64,000 nt of DNA from Oryzias latipes (lineage: Eukaryota > Chordata > Actinopteri > Beloniformes > Adrianichthyidae): the NCBI RefSeq assembly GCF_002234675.1, contig NC_019860.2, positions 9,422,586-9,486,585 of the forward strand, in the 5' to 3' direction. Under the pieces are notes generated by a model, which searched no databases, was not told the DNA's origin, and was given only the letters and a program-made list of their open reading frames with translations. Below are positions 10,771-21,719 of this stretch, piece after piece (the first letter of the stretch is position 1; every line of letters begins with the position of its first letter). Position numbers and translations under genes: made by a program.

Positions 10771-12065
10771 TACTACATACAATATTTCCCTCGTCTTCCA
10801 TGCAGGACCAGCAACTACGGAGAACCACTCCACCTGTACCACAGTTGAAGAATGTCCATCATTGATCCTTCCTCCTCAAAACCCCTCCTGAACATTTCTG
10901 ATGCTTAGTGAAACATTTATTAAAGAGCATTGAAATATTTCTCATTATAAAGTTTTTTTTCTCTCTCAAAGCAATAGATTGATCATCCGGATGATAGTTA
11001 CGTCTGTTCTCTGTGATAATCTTCCTCAGTGTATCACCTGCAGATTTGGTTGTTGTTTTCTAAATCATCCCTGAATTCATAACCAAAGAAATAACTTTTA
11101 ACATGAACCCAAATGTGGAGTAAATTTTTTCTTTATTAGAAATCAGAAATTTCTGCACAATTACAGAATATGACTTTGTTTTAACTTGTTTTCTTTCAAC
11201 TATGGGGGGTTATCCAAATATATTTTTTCTTACCAGTGTTTATCAATTATAAATCTTTTTTAAAGGTAATTCAACAGATTGGATTCCTGAAATTGTTTTT
11301 ATTTTATTTTATCCTACAGGGACTTGAGAACATCAAGTGAGAAGGATATCTGAGATCTTGACAAGCTGGAGCCTCAGAGTTGGACAATAAAAAAATATAT
11401 TTTATGTTTCTCTCTATTTTTTATTTTTTTCAAAGGCAGATGACCAATAAATAAAATGTTTTTAACAATCTAAGTTTATTGTTGTTATTTTCCAACAAGA
11501 CAAAAGAGAGGAAACTGACTTTAAGTGTTTAAACTGGTTTCAACCTGTCCTGTCCTGACTGTGACACCAATTTTAAAAATCCTTTATCTTCATGATTTTT
11601 TAACTTAGAATTGGGATATGCTTAAACTGGTGCATATAGTGTAGCATAAAAACTCAAACAGGGATTATGACAGTTATCATCATTTACAGCACATACAGTT
11701 AAGAGCAGACGAGCAGCAGGTTACAGGTGGAGATTAACGTGTGGCCCAGCAGCCATAAAATAGCTGAACTGGATTCTCAGCTGAAATACAGAAGTTTCCA
11801 GGTTAATACAAGTTCATCTCAAAACGTAGCAGTATCCACAATCTCGGAACAAACGCAATTAAGTGGTCATGGTAAACGGCAAATACTTATAAAGTGCTTT
11901 TCTACCTTCTTTGAAGGCCCAAAGCGCTTTACAGTCACACACACATTCACCCAATCACACACACATTCACAAACACACACATTGGTGGCAGCTCCCCTGC
12001 CTGGCACCAACCTTCCAAACATTCTAAGTTTACAGAGAATGATTATTCAGAATTTCTTAACATCC
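10771..12065. other. Spacer of unit 2
   Basis: AT-rich, collinear with 3916-5294, with a SINE-like fragment at 11866-12012. No coding exon is recognised. Confidence 0.5.
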
Positions 12066-12137
12066 TGCTGTGACCCGGATTCGAACCGGGGTTGCTGCAG
12101 CCACAACGCAGAGTACTAACCACTATACGATCACAGC
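12066..12137 (-). tRNA. tRNA-His(GTG)-like, best-preserved copy
   Basis: On the minus strand the acceptor stem (GCTGTGA/TCACAGC), anticodon stem (CTGCG against TGCAG, one wobble), anticodon loop TTGTGGC and T-stem (CCCGG/CCGGG around TTCGAAT) all pair. Of the four copies this one looks most likely to be functional. There is still no run of four T directly downstream. Confidence 0.7.
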
Positions 12138-13409
12138 TGAGAAGTGATGGTAGTCACAGTTCTAGTCTTTGTTGCTCTCCAGAGCTTTTTTGTCAAAACA
12201 CAGTTGGACCTCAAGAACATTAGAAATGCTAAGTTTGTTGTCTTCATACACACATATAGGAGAGACACATTTTCACATCACAATCACAGCAGGTGACCAC
12301 TCCGGTCTTTCATTCACAATACTTTTGCCCCTTTTAGTCAAAAACATTGTTCCATTCTCTCTTTACTTAGTATCAGCCTTAACAGCGGCATGTGGGTAGA
12401 CACTGGCTTTAATCACCATACAGAAAACACCATAGTGGTCTTGGTACACCAAGCTGTGAGACAAGAAACCAACATTCAAGAATAAGACTTTATCACAACA
12501 GCTGTCTTTACTTAGTCTGAAAGTGACACCAAAATAAAGACAAAGACAACAGGCTCATTTCCACCATGCCTTCCCAAGTTTCCAAGGGTCTTTGGGCAAC
12601 ACCGTGAATCCTGTTTTTGTCCTGGTAGTTTAAGGTTGCCGCCACTAAGTAGCAGCTGTTAACTATTTATTCAGATTTTCACCGGTAAAAGAATCTGACA
12701 GTGAGATCAATTCAAATGCACAGAATTGTGTGTTGCTGTGACACTTGGATGGGAACTTGGTGACTTAAGGCCATAGATGTTTAAAGCTAAAATCATGCGC
12801 ACCTGTACGGCTGCTGTGGCTCTTTGGGTTATCCACGCCCATGGATGGTCGTAGATAGGATTGGTTGCAATCATAAGGAGAGTACATGTGTGTTTGAGAG
12901 TTCCCGTTAGAGTCGTTGAAAGCATAAGCTATGATTGTTGTGTGTATGGTAAGTGTTTTGTGAAGAATTCTCTTGTAAGTTGATGCACCGATGATGCTGT
13001 TGTACGGAGTTCCTAAGCCACATTCTAATTAAAGCACAATTTAGACCTTCAGTTACATAGGCCTTTGCAAGAAAAAAAAGGGCAACCGGGTTGGTTGAGA
13101 ACAAGGAACATGCACTGATCTCATGAACAGCACCTGCACTGTCCACAGGATTGGAGGGATTAAAACCATTGAAAATCTCTATGAAACACCTACATCTTTC
13201 ACAAGAAAAACTCCTAAGACTATCTTTTTTTCAGTTGGGATAGGGGTGTCCAACAGACTTAAGCTTTTGGGCATGTGGAGACAGCCAAGTTCTGGCATCT
13301 TGGATGTATTTTCGTTACAAGAAGATGTAAGGTTTTGCAGCATTGAAGTAATTCATGATAAAACATTGTATGTTTACAGAAAGTGCTTATTCAGAATCTC
13401 TGAACATCC
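12138..13409. other. Spacer between tRNA-like copies, unit 2
   Basis: Collinear with 5367-6735, with internal deletions around 12650. No gene is recognised. Confidence 0.5.
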
Positions 13410-13481
13410 TGCTGTGACCCGGATTCGAACCGGGGTTGTTGCGGCCACAACGCAGAGTACTAACCACTGTACGATCACAGC
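13410..13481 (-). tRNA. tRNA-His(GTG)-like
   Basis: Fourth copy. The acceptor and T arms pair fully and the anticodon GTG is kept. One mismatch lies at the outer anticodon stem pair (CTGCG against CGCAA), and one change in the D-arm (TACAGTGG). Confidence 0.6.
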
Positions 13482-13700
13482 TGAGAAGTGATGGTGGTCA
13501 CAGTTCTAGTGTTTATTGCTCTCCAGGGCTTTTTTTTGTCAAACCACAGGCCCCACTGCCCCAGAGCAATTAAAAGCCACCAGACAAGAACTGACTAGTC
13601 TGGCTCCAGGGTGGGGGCACTGGTAACTCTTATTGGGGGAGTAGGTGGATCTAGTAATGAAAAGGTTTTTGGTTGAATCGCCCTTAGTCTGGCCCGTCTC

Positions 13701-14316
13701 TATCGTGTCAAATTAGCGCCTAAAGTATTGCGCATCAAAACAGTAAAACCGCGCATCAAAACCCCAAATCTGCGAATCAAAATGCATAAATTGAGAACCA
13801 AAACCCACAATTTGCAACCAAAAGCTATAACCCAAAGCACAATCCTATTTCTCAGCTGGCGATTTGTTTTCTCGCCATTCCTGTTTTTGAGTTGCAGTTT
13901 TATTTTGAAATTGTCTTTTTGAGTTGCGCTTTTATTTTTTGAGTTGCGCTTTTATTTTTTGCGGTTTTGATTCTAAAACCTGTCGACACGTAAAAACAGC
14001 GACATGTCAGTCAAGGGGAGGGGAGGCGGGACATCCCTGAAATCCAGAAGCTCATTGGCTGCCGAATAACACCGAGTCTTACGTCAACAGACCAGTTTAG
14101 AATGTGCCGGTAAGTTTTACATGTTTTTCAAATCTTTTACTATATTAAACGATCAAACTTGTACTTTATTTAACCAGAGGACACCAGCACAGTCAGATGA
14201 GGAGCTCCACCAGTAGCTGCTAGTGAAAAAAAATGTTGGAAATTTAGATGTTGCATGAAAAACTATCAGCATTGTTCTCCCGTGTTAGCATGCTAGCTAG
14301 CTCAATGCTAGCGGGG
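13701..14316 (+). repeat. Left terminal inverted repeat
   Basis: 616 bp, nearly identical to the reverse complement of 17873-18495. It contains short direct motifs (gcgcatcaaaac, aaaccgc, gagttgcgcttttatttttt twice) near the tip, a subterminal arrangement that could bind a transposase. The inner end has gctagc-rich sequence. Confidence 0.9.
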
Positions 14317-15291
14317 TATGTATGCGTCTGCACTATGCAGACTGGCAGAATTCTGGTTCAGTGAATCAGAGCAGAGTAAATTGTAGCAGACCAGCAAAAA
14401 CGTGCTTTATTCCCCATAAAATTAGTCCAGTATTAGACATCAATAGAATTATTAGTTTCTTTTTAATTAGGTGGTGGTTTTAAAATGGACTATTGCTGTA
14501 TGTCTGTTGTTTTCTATAAGGGCCGTTGTTATGCATGCCATAACAAAAAAGGCAGGAATACTGAGGTAGCAACGAAGTGGATGTCCACAACTTCTTTAAG
14601 GTAAAGAAAACAATTTTAATCTTATTTTTTCTCTTCTTTTTTTGTTTAATTGACTTTGCTGGTTTTGTTTCTTTCCAGATGCAGGCTCCAAAGACGGCCC
14701 TGGTGTAATGCAAAGGCTGTCCAGCAGGCTCACAGACATCTCCTGTTAACTGAAAGAGAAGCATTTAAAATAGTTGTCCATTTTGACCTTGATTGCATTG
14801 ACAACATGCCCAGGCACACTGTCTGCTTCCCATTTCTCAGTGCCACCTGCACGAAAACAGTGACTTTTCCACCTCAAGTCTTTTGAGGAGTTTTAAAAAC
14901 AGTTATTTTAATTTCTCTGAATTGGGGTTCAGAATTTCACAGAATCTAAAACACTTGACTCTGTGTTTCAAAGATCTTTGCAAAACCATCAGTCTTTTGT
15001 ACAAAACACATTTAATGGTCAAAGATTAAAAAATGAAGCATTACAAAATACCAGTGGTGATTATTAGCCATTTCTTTTCTTAAGGGGTGCAGTATTTTGT
15101 AAGGCAGATGAGATCTGTTCACATTGTTAGTTTTTGTTACATCCTGCTGAGATGACATGCATAGATCAGTACATAAATGTTAATGTCTTGGCCATGGTTT
15201 TCCGATGTCCCACAAGGGTTGAACAATAGTGACAGGTCTGAGAGGAGAGAGGACAAGCCACAGAGGGAACAACAACTCCAACAGTTTCCTG
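14317..15291 (+). other. Transposon interior, possible decayed exons
   Basis: Near 14483-14613 a short frame is rich in Cys/His (CCMS, CYACH) and is followed by a donor-like aggtaaag. After tttccag at about 14680 a second frame follows but contains stops. This could be the debris of a zinc-binding transposase exon pair. I cannot name it. No long frame is present. Confidence 0.3.
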
Positions 15292-15549
15292 GGGCCTGTT
15301 TCAGAAAGAAGGTTAAGTGTAAACTCTGAGTGCGTTAACCCTGAAATCAGGGAAACCCTGGGTTTTCCGTTTCAGAATGGGAGGTTTGTTAAACCAGAGA
15401 AAGCAGAGTAAGTCAAACCCGTTTCTGAAAGAGAGGTAACTTATACTCGGAGTCAGTGTCCATGGTTACTTACGCTGTGAACCTAACCTGGTCGGGAGCA
15501 GGTTTTATTCTCTAAACTCAAGGTTTCTGTCGGTCCCCTCCCCTTTTTC

Positions 15550-15940
15550 TACAGAACTCAGCGGCACGAGTGCTGACGAGAACCAGAGGGCGGGAACACA
15601 TTACACCGGTTTTAAAATCGCTGCATTGGCTCCCTGTGCGTTTCAGGATTGATTTTAAAATTCTTTTAATGGTTTATAAATGTTTTTATGGTCTTGGGCC
15701 TTCTTATTTAAATGATATTCTTTTAAAATATGAGCCCTCGCGGACCTTGAGGTCTTCCAGTGCTGGCCTCTTAGTTGTTCGCAAGGTGAGGACCAAAACT
15801 TATGGTGAGGCTTAGTTCTGCCATTATGGTCCTCGCCTGTGGAACGGCCTTCCGGAGAACCTCCGGGCCGCAGAGACTGTAGAGGTTTTTAAGAAGAGGC
15901 TCAAGACTCACCTTTTTAATTTAGCTTTTAGTTGATTTTA
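15550..15940 (+). mobile_element. L2-type LINE, 3' end of reverse transcriptase ORF
   Basis: Plus-frame translation gives NSAARVLTRT, SLHWLPV, RIDFKIL, YEPSRTLRSS and, after a frame break near 15810, WNGLPENLRA-like text. These are the conserved C-terminal words of the L2/CR1-type polyprotein, also seen in the intact copy at 57440-57850. A 5'-truncated fragment. Confidence 0.8.
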
Positions 15941-16089
15941 ACTGCTAATTTATTCTATTAGTTTTAATATACGCTATTTTTTGTATTTATTTTAATTTTA
16001 TGCATCTTCTTCTCAATTTTATGTTTTTTTTCTTCTTCTTTTTTATGTTCATTGCCCAAATTTCCGTCACACAGAGACAAGTGACAAGA

Positions 16090-16260
16090 ATGGCTTGTCC
16101 TTTTTTGGAGGACCCAATAGACGAGGAGGCTGCATTAATTCCTAGAGAATTACATTTACGTCGTGCGAGGATTTTGAGACCTAGACTCGATTTTTTGTCA
16201 TTTCCCCATACGTTTTTGTTTGAGCGTTACCGTTTTTCGTTGCAGTCAATTACATATATA
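16090..16260 (+). pseudogene. HARBI1-type transposase, N-terminal fragment
   Basis: From ATG at 16090 the frame reads MACPFLEDPIDEEA ... RARILRPRLDFLSFPHTFLFERYRFS, matching the typical start of Harbinger transposase (PF..DP...LRR.R..R.R.D.L.....ERYRFS). It stops after 57 codons. The catalytic DDE region is absent. Deleted relic of the nested Harbinger element. Confidence 0.7.
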
Positions 16261-16836
16261 CAATGAAAACAACATTAGATATTGCTATGTAGATGTTTCA
16301 TATGTCAAATATTGTCAACAAAGCCTACATCCATGACATGCTCCCCATGGACCTGATTGAATTATGTTTTTATACTTCATTTTTAGCTGCTGCCATGTTC
16401 TTTTAATTCCTGCAGGATTGCATCTACATGAAAATGAAATCAGGGACATTGAATTAGATTAATGAAACAATTACTTTTTGGAAACACAATTTGCTAGTTC
16501 TGCTTACTTTCTTAATCCCATATAAACCTATACCAGTTGATCAATACAAGGGTAGACAAAAGTTCACTTTTGAAAACACAATTGCATGTATTAATATTAA
16601 ACTGACCAACGTTTGCAAGAGGGGAAGGTTAACAAAAAAGTCCTCTAAACATTACCGACGTTAAATGCATTTTTCCCCAGATTGGTTCTGTACACTATGC
16701 AGCATTTCATGCAATTACACCAGGAATAACACTTCAAAAGTACACCTAAATATCGCCATTTTTTATTTCACACCTTACTCTATTTAAAAAGTTATTACAG
16801 TCAATATTTTATAACAATGATTTAAATGCAAACTTA

Positions 16837-17050
16837 GGCATTAACTTGAGCAGCTGTGTTCTCCCACGCTAACTGTCTCTGTTTTGCAGATGCAGCGGTG
16901 TTGCTTTTCTTCTGGAATATGTTCTCATATTCACTGTAACTCTGCAGCAGCACGTCAAGTTTAGCTGGCGAAAAATACGGAGACTTCTTTTTTTCACGGT
17001 TGCCATGGTGACTCGTAATATCTGCACTCCATTGATAATGGCTTCTTATA
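16837..17050 (-). pseudogene. Harbinger Myb/SANT-like DNA-binding protein, fragment
   Basis: Minus-strand frame with YFSPAKLDVLLQSY, FQKKSNTAASAKQRQLAWENTAAQVNA, the signature of the Myb-like partner protein of Harbinger elements (NAIF1-like). A candidate ATG (about 17008, MATVKK) lies in a different frame, so a frameshift separates start and domain. The protein ends at the domain edge. Confidence 0.75.
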
Positions 17051-17307
17051 GTCGCGGTGCGCACGCTTAACTCCGAATCAGTCCACTCAGAATTGATTGA
17101 CCTAACTCCGATCAGCTGCTCTGAAACAGAAAACTCAGAGTTGTTAATCTCTCGATTGACCAACTCAGAGTTCAAGTTTAACCTCAGAGTTGGTTGAACC
17201 TCCTTTCTGAAACAGGCCCCTGCTCTGCCTGGTTTAAGTTAGTCTGTCGTCCAATGTCCACAGCATCCTGCACACAAAGAAAAATGTATTTAAGACAGTT
17301 AAAATCA

Positions 17308-17310
<3 letters not shown>

Positions 17311-17400
<90 letters not shown>
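17311..17400. repeat. (TA)n(CA)n microsatellite
   Basis: About 34 TA steps followed by about 11 CA steps. It lies in the outer transposon interior, to the right of the nested Harbinger. Length is likely polymorphic and may be unreliable in assembly. Confidence 0.95.
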
Positions 17401-17872
17401 TTAAATAATACTCAGTAGCTGCATATTGTGAAAGTTAACTTCCTTTGTGAACCTGCAATCTTTAAGGTTGAGAATAAAATGGTTTGGGAATACAGTTCAG
17501 AATCAGAAAAACTTTATTGATCACACATGTGGGAAATTTGTTCTGGTACCTCAAATAAATAATGTGTTTCTGAATCATAAATTTACTTTTCTTTTTTTTT
17601 TAAATAGGGATGAACTTGATCCCAAACTAGGAAAGGTGGCACTTTTCTTACAGAAATATGTTGCTTTGTTCAATCAATCTGTAATCCCTAAAGGTATATT
17701 GAGAAACCTTATAAATTAAATTATACATGAATGTATTTCTTGAAAAAAATCTTTGATTAATCCTAGTGACAATTCACGGGCAATTATTCCCAGGTTTACA
17801 AGACTGATCCTGACACTGTGGTAAAAAATTGACTTTGTTTAATCCATAAAAGCCATGAAAAGAGCTGGAAAA
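17401..17872. other. Transposon interior, right part
   Basis: A short plus frame at about 17600-17719 (DELDPKLGKVALFLQKYVALFNQS) might be a transposase exon remnant. I do not recognise it. The rest is AT-rich. Confidence 0.3.
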
Positions 17873-18495
17873 CCCCGCTAGCATTGAGCTAGCTAGCATG
17901 CTAACACAGGAGAACAATGATGATAGTTTTTCATGCAACATCTAAATTTCCAACATCTTTTTTCACTAGCAGCTACTGGTGGAGCTCCTCATCTGACTGT
18001 GCTGGCGTCCTCTGGTTAAATAAAGTACAACTTTGATCGTTTAATATAGTAAAAGATATGAAAAACATGAAAAACTTACCGGCACATTCTAAACTGTACT
18101 GTTGACGTAAGACTCGGTGTTATTCGGCAGCCAATGAGCTTCTGGATTTCAGGGATGTCCCGCCTCCCCTCCCCTTGACTGACATGTCGCTGTTTTTACG
18201 TGTCGACAGGTTTTAGAATCAAAACCGCAAAAAATAAAAGCGCAACTCAAAAAATAAAAGCGCAACTCAAAAAGACAATTTCAAAATAAAACTGCAACTC
18301 AAAAACAGGATTTCAGAATGGCGAGAAAACAAATCAGCAGCTGAGAAATAGGATTGTGCTTTGGGTTATAGCTTTTGGTTGCAAATTGTGGGTTTTGGTT
18401 CTCAATTTATGCATTTTGATTCGCAGATTTGGGGTTTTGATGCGCGGTTTTACTGTTTTGATGCGCAATACTTTAGGCGCTAATTTGACACCATA
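17873..18495 (-). repeat. Right terminal inverted repeat
   Basis: 623 bp; pairs with 13701-14316 with few differences. It ends ...ggcgctaatttgacaccata, followed by the target duplication cgtctc. Confidence 0.9.
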
Positions 18496-19030
18496 CGTCT
18501 CCCAGGACCAGTTTGAGGTGGAACACCACCCAGGTACCGGCTCCTTGGATCATTCGGGCGTGCAAACCACTCCACCACGATAAGGTGGCGATTCATGGAG
18601 GGGATAATTATCAGTAGCTAGCCAATCACTAACAATTACTGTGGGGAAACTGAAATGCTGGGAGAAAACCCACAAGGCTGCCCAGCTTTAATTTGGTTCA
18701 TTATCTATATATGTTAGTGACTGATATTTATTTATTTATTTATTTTTTACTTATTTATTTATTTATTTGTTTGATTATTAATAATAATAATACTTATTAT
18801 TACTATCAGTTTTAGCCACATGCAGCTCAGACAGCCTAACAGAAAGAGAAGGTGTAGGTGCAGACAGTGAGGGCGGGTGTCGTGTAGACGTGATGGAGAG
18901 GGAAGATGGCGCTCTAAGCCCTTTAATTCCCTTTTTAAAAAGTCTTTTTTAGGGAAAGCCGGAGCACCTGGAGAGAACCCACTAATGCACAAAAGAACAC
19001 AAACATTTCTGTACATAGTGATTTGTGCAG

Positions 19031-21040
19031 AAAAGAACCTTCCAGACATCTAACCATCTATCCATTCATCCATCCATCTATCCATCCATCCATCTTTTTC
19101 CGCTCATCTGGGTTGTGGGGCAGTGGGGAAACTGGAGTGCCCAGAAAAACCCCACAGGTGTTTTTTTCCAATATTTTTAGTTTACTTTTGGTGTGAAGAA
19201 CTTTCTCACTCTGGTAAAGAACCTCCTAATTCTTCTGAAGCACTTTGATCTTGTTTTTGTTTTTTCTTCTTTGGAAGATCCACCTTTTAGATTTTCTTCA
19301 CTGCCAGTTGGATTTTCTTCTGAGGTTTTGTCTGGTAGTTTTTCCGAGGAAGCAGCTGGTGTTAGGTAAAATTCTGTTGGTGGTGGAGCATCCCCAGTTA
19401 TGGTTTTTAGTTCAGTTCTCGTCCATCATTAGGAAGCAATTATAGAAAAAAAATTGCAATTAGAAGTTGTAGATTTTGAACGGCGTGCGTGTGGCAAACT
19501 TGCAAAAGTAGCTTTTTCCTATTAATTGCACATTTAACAAAATACTGTAAAAATGTAATGCATGCATCCATGGCTAGAAGTAAAGAAAGTGATATAACAC
19601 TGGATATGAACATATAAGGAATGTCGGTGTTGTTGCTAAGTAACTCCAAATGTTTACTTTTGCTGATTCTTATGAAACTCTAATCAATCTGTTCGTTATC
19701 CCCAGGCAACCAAAAAATAAAATGGTTGCTATGGAGATGAAACCAACAGAAAAGCCGCCATTTTGAAAAAAGGGTATTTATATTTCAACATATCACATGC
19801 AGGTCTTACCAGTATTAACATCTTAAGCAATGTATTTTTCAGATTCAGTTGATGGGGACTGCACTGCTAGTACTTTTAGCCACATTAGCATAACTAGCAT
19901 ACAGTAGTTAGCATTATTAGCATCTTAATCAATGTGTTTTTCTGAGACAGTTAATGATGCAGATAGCAATGCTAGCACTTTTGGTTAGCATTGCTATTTA
20001 GCTATTTTATTAGGCTAAAATATATTAAAACAAGGGACGCAATCACACTGGGGAGGGAAGATTGGGGAGGAGACCCTTCAACGGTGGAGGCTTACCAACG
20101 GAGCACGGGGCCAGCCCATGTGGAGGAGATCGGTAACCAAAGATTAAAACAAAAGAAAACAACCCACTCTGTGGCAAGCACTTACGTGAAAAAACTAAAT
20201 CCACATTCAAGCCCCAATCGAGCCTCCACCGTTGTCGCCGGACACGCTCCGTCCAAGCACATGGCCCTTAAAAGAGGTGGTGGTGGGGGGGGTTATGAAA
20301 CAGGAGTAGGCAATATGGTTTTAGGGCAGCTGAAAAAACAGCAATCATTGCCCACCCTTACTCACTCATACACCAACACACCATAAAACCAAAATCTAAA
20401 AACAGGATAAAAACCAGCACATCTGACATTATAATACACTTGAAAGCTCAAACATTTGATTTTGAATGATACAGGCCCTTTAAATAAGCTTAAACCTAAA
20501 GATTAACATGTTGTATTTAATGAGAACTACATTTCTCATTAAAAATATCAAATATCCAGATGAAGGGAGGAGGTGCAAAATTTTCATCACATAAAAGTGT
20601 TTTAGTTTAATTTTCCAATTTATTTATTGTTGGAACGTTGACATTTTTCCAGTTTATTATGATCATTTTTCTCCCTGTTACTAATATCATATGTACATTT
20701 CCTTGTTCCCTCTTGAAGATATTATAAATCACACTAAGCAGATGTAGCTGTACATTTGAAGACAATTTATTTTTAAGGATTTTTTTAATTTTTTTTAAAA
20801 ACTTTGATCCAGTTTTCTGTAATAAAAGGGCCCTCCTTAAATATGTGTTTGTACGCCTATTGTTCGTCTTTTTCTCCTGCATAGCGCTGATAATAGTTTA
20901 GTGGATTTAGAAATAGTTAGAGGTGTAGAGAAGGATCTCATTTTTACTTTCCAATCAAATTCTCTCCATTGTTGACTTTAATTACTTTTATTACAGCTTT
21001 TACACAATTCATCTCACAAATGATTTTCAATGATAGCCAT
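19031..21040. other. Gene-free repeat debris
   Basis: Holds an ATCC-rich simple repeat (19040-19095), a repeat tail with ccgctcatctgggttgtgggg, gctagc/attagc-rich sequence (19870-20000) and unassigned sequence. No frame in 20030-20390 or 20607-20882 shows protein features. I see no gene. Confidence 0.5.
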
Positions 21041-21302
21041 AGTGTTCACGGGGGAGATTTCTGGGAGGAGTTCGGTGAGGCCATGGAGAAAGACTATCGG
21101 TTGGCCTCGAAGAGATTCTGGCAGACCGTCTGTCGTCTCAGGAGGGGAAAGCAGTTCTCTAAAGGCACAGTTTTCAGTGCAGGTGACTTCAGCTGTTGAC
21201 TTCGATTGGATTGTCAGGCAGTGGAAGGAATACTTCGAAGCTCTCCTCAATCCCACTGACATGCCTTCTTTTGAGGAAGCAGAGAATGAGGACTTTGAAT
21301 GA
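21041..21302 (+). mobile_element. LINE ORF2 fragment (linker region)
   Basis: Two adjoining frames give FWEEFGEAMEKDYRLASKRFWQTVCRLRRGKQ and, after a frameshift near 21180, WIVRQWKEYFEALLNPTDMPS. Together they match the region between endonuclease and reverse transcriptase of a common fish non-LTR element. The fragment is truncated on both sides. Confidence 0.7.
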
Positions 21303-21568
21303 TGCGTGCACTTAGGATTAATCCGCAGTACTCTACGGATCACAATTTAAACAAAGTAAAAAGCACAAAGGAAAAAGGAGACAATGTGACTTTCGGTTTA
21401 AACTTTTCTTAAAATCTTGTGGAAATGCAAAGTTGCAAAGCTTGACCATTTCATTTGGTAATAAACATATCAAACCTGGATGCATGTACAGTGGTCCCTC
21501 TTTTATCCCTGGGGTTACGTTCTAAAAAATTGCTTGCAATAGGTAAAAAGTAGCATTATAAATGTTTA

Positions 21569-21719
21569 AATAAGCGACTCGTCGCATTTCGGGCAGACAC
21601 TCGGCAGAATTGCAGTTTACTCCCCTAGGGCGGGTCTGTTAATTAACCCACCTGCTTAGCGTCCTATTTAAGTCAGGTGTACAATTGTTCATTCTCTCTT
21701 ACCTTCAGCGCTCATTCTT
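21569..21719 (+). repeat. A1 repeat
   Basis: 151 bp starting aataagcgactcgtcgcatt and ending agcgctcattctt. It matches A2 (26339-26489) without a visible difference. It includes a tatttaa word that could be a promoter element. Confidence 0.9.

Larger units (their letters stand above)
6852..13526. repeat. Tandem segmental duplication, unit 2
   Basis: This is the second unit of the array, collinear with unit 1 throughout. It holds the open version of the 563-codon gene, two tRNA-His-like sequences and the same repeat fragments. It is slightly shorter than unit 1, with small deletions in the spacer between 11500 and 12700. Confidence 0.93.
15292..17219. mobile_element. Nested Harbinger (PIF) element
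   Basis: Terminal repeats gggcctgtttcagaaag (15292) and its reverse complement (to 17219) are flanked by the 3-bp direct repeat CTG (15289-15291 and 17220-17222). The two Harbinger proteins are represented by relics: the HARBI1-type transposase start on the plus strand and the Myb/SANT-like protein on the minus strand. Both are broken, and a LINE 3' end has landed inside. It is therefore a dead, composite copy of 1.9 kb. Confidence 0.85.
13701..18495. mobile_element. DNA transposon with about 620-bp terminal inverted repeats and 6-bp target duplication
   Basis: The element is 4795 bp. Ends read TATSGTGTCAAATTAGCGCC inward. Direct flanks cgtctc (13695-13700 and 18496-18501) match the empty site in units 1 and 2 (ggcccgtttcccagg), so the insertion is recorded cleanly. 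A 6-bp duplication with long terminal repeats argues against Tc1 (TA), piggyBac (TTAA) and hAT (8 bp). IS3EU, Dada or a deleted Polinton-like element are possible, but the ends do not start AG as usual for Polintons. No intact transposase is seen, so it is probably non-autonomous. It is itself invaded by a Harbinger element. Confidence 0.85.
13527..19030. repeat. Tandem segmental duplication, truncated unit 3, interrupted
   Basis: Homology to the start of units 1 and 2 runs from 13527 to 13700, stops at the transposon insertion, and resumes at 18496 (caggaccagtttgaggtgg) to about 19030. A deletion of the AT-rich tract is visible inside. The gene-bearing part of the unit is missing, so the array ends here. 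Confidence 0.85.

Noticed and set aside
17184-17418. Frames with YIYIYI/THTHTH tracts (also at 39404)
   Set aside because: Translations of TA/CA microsatellites.
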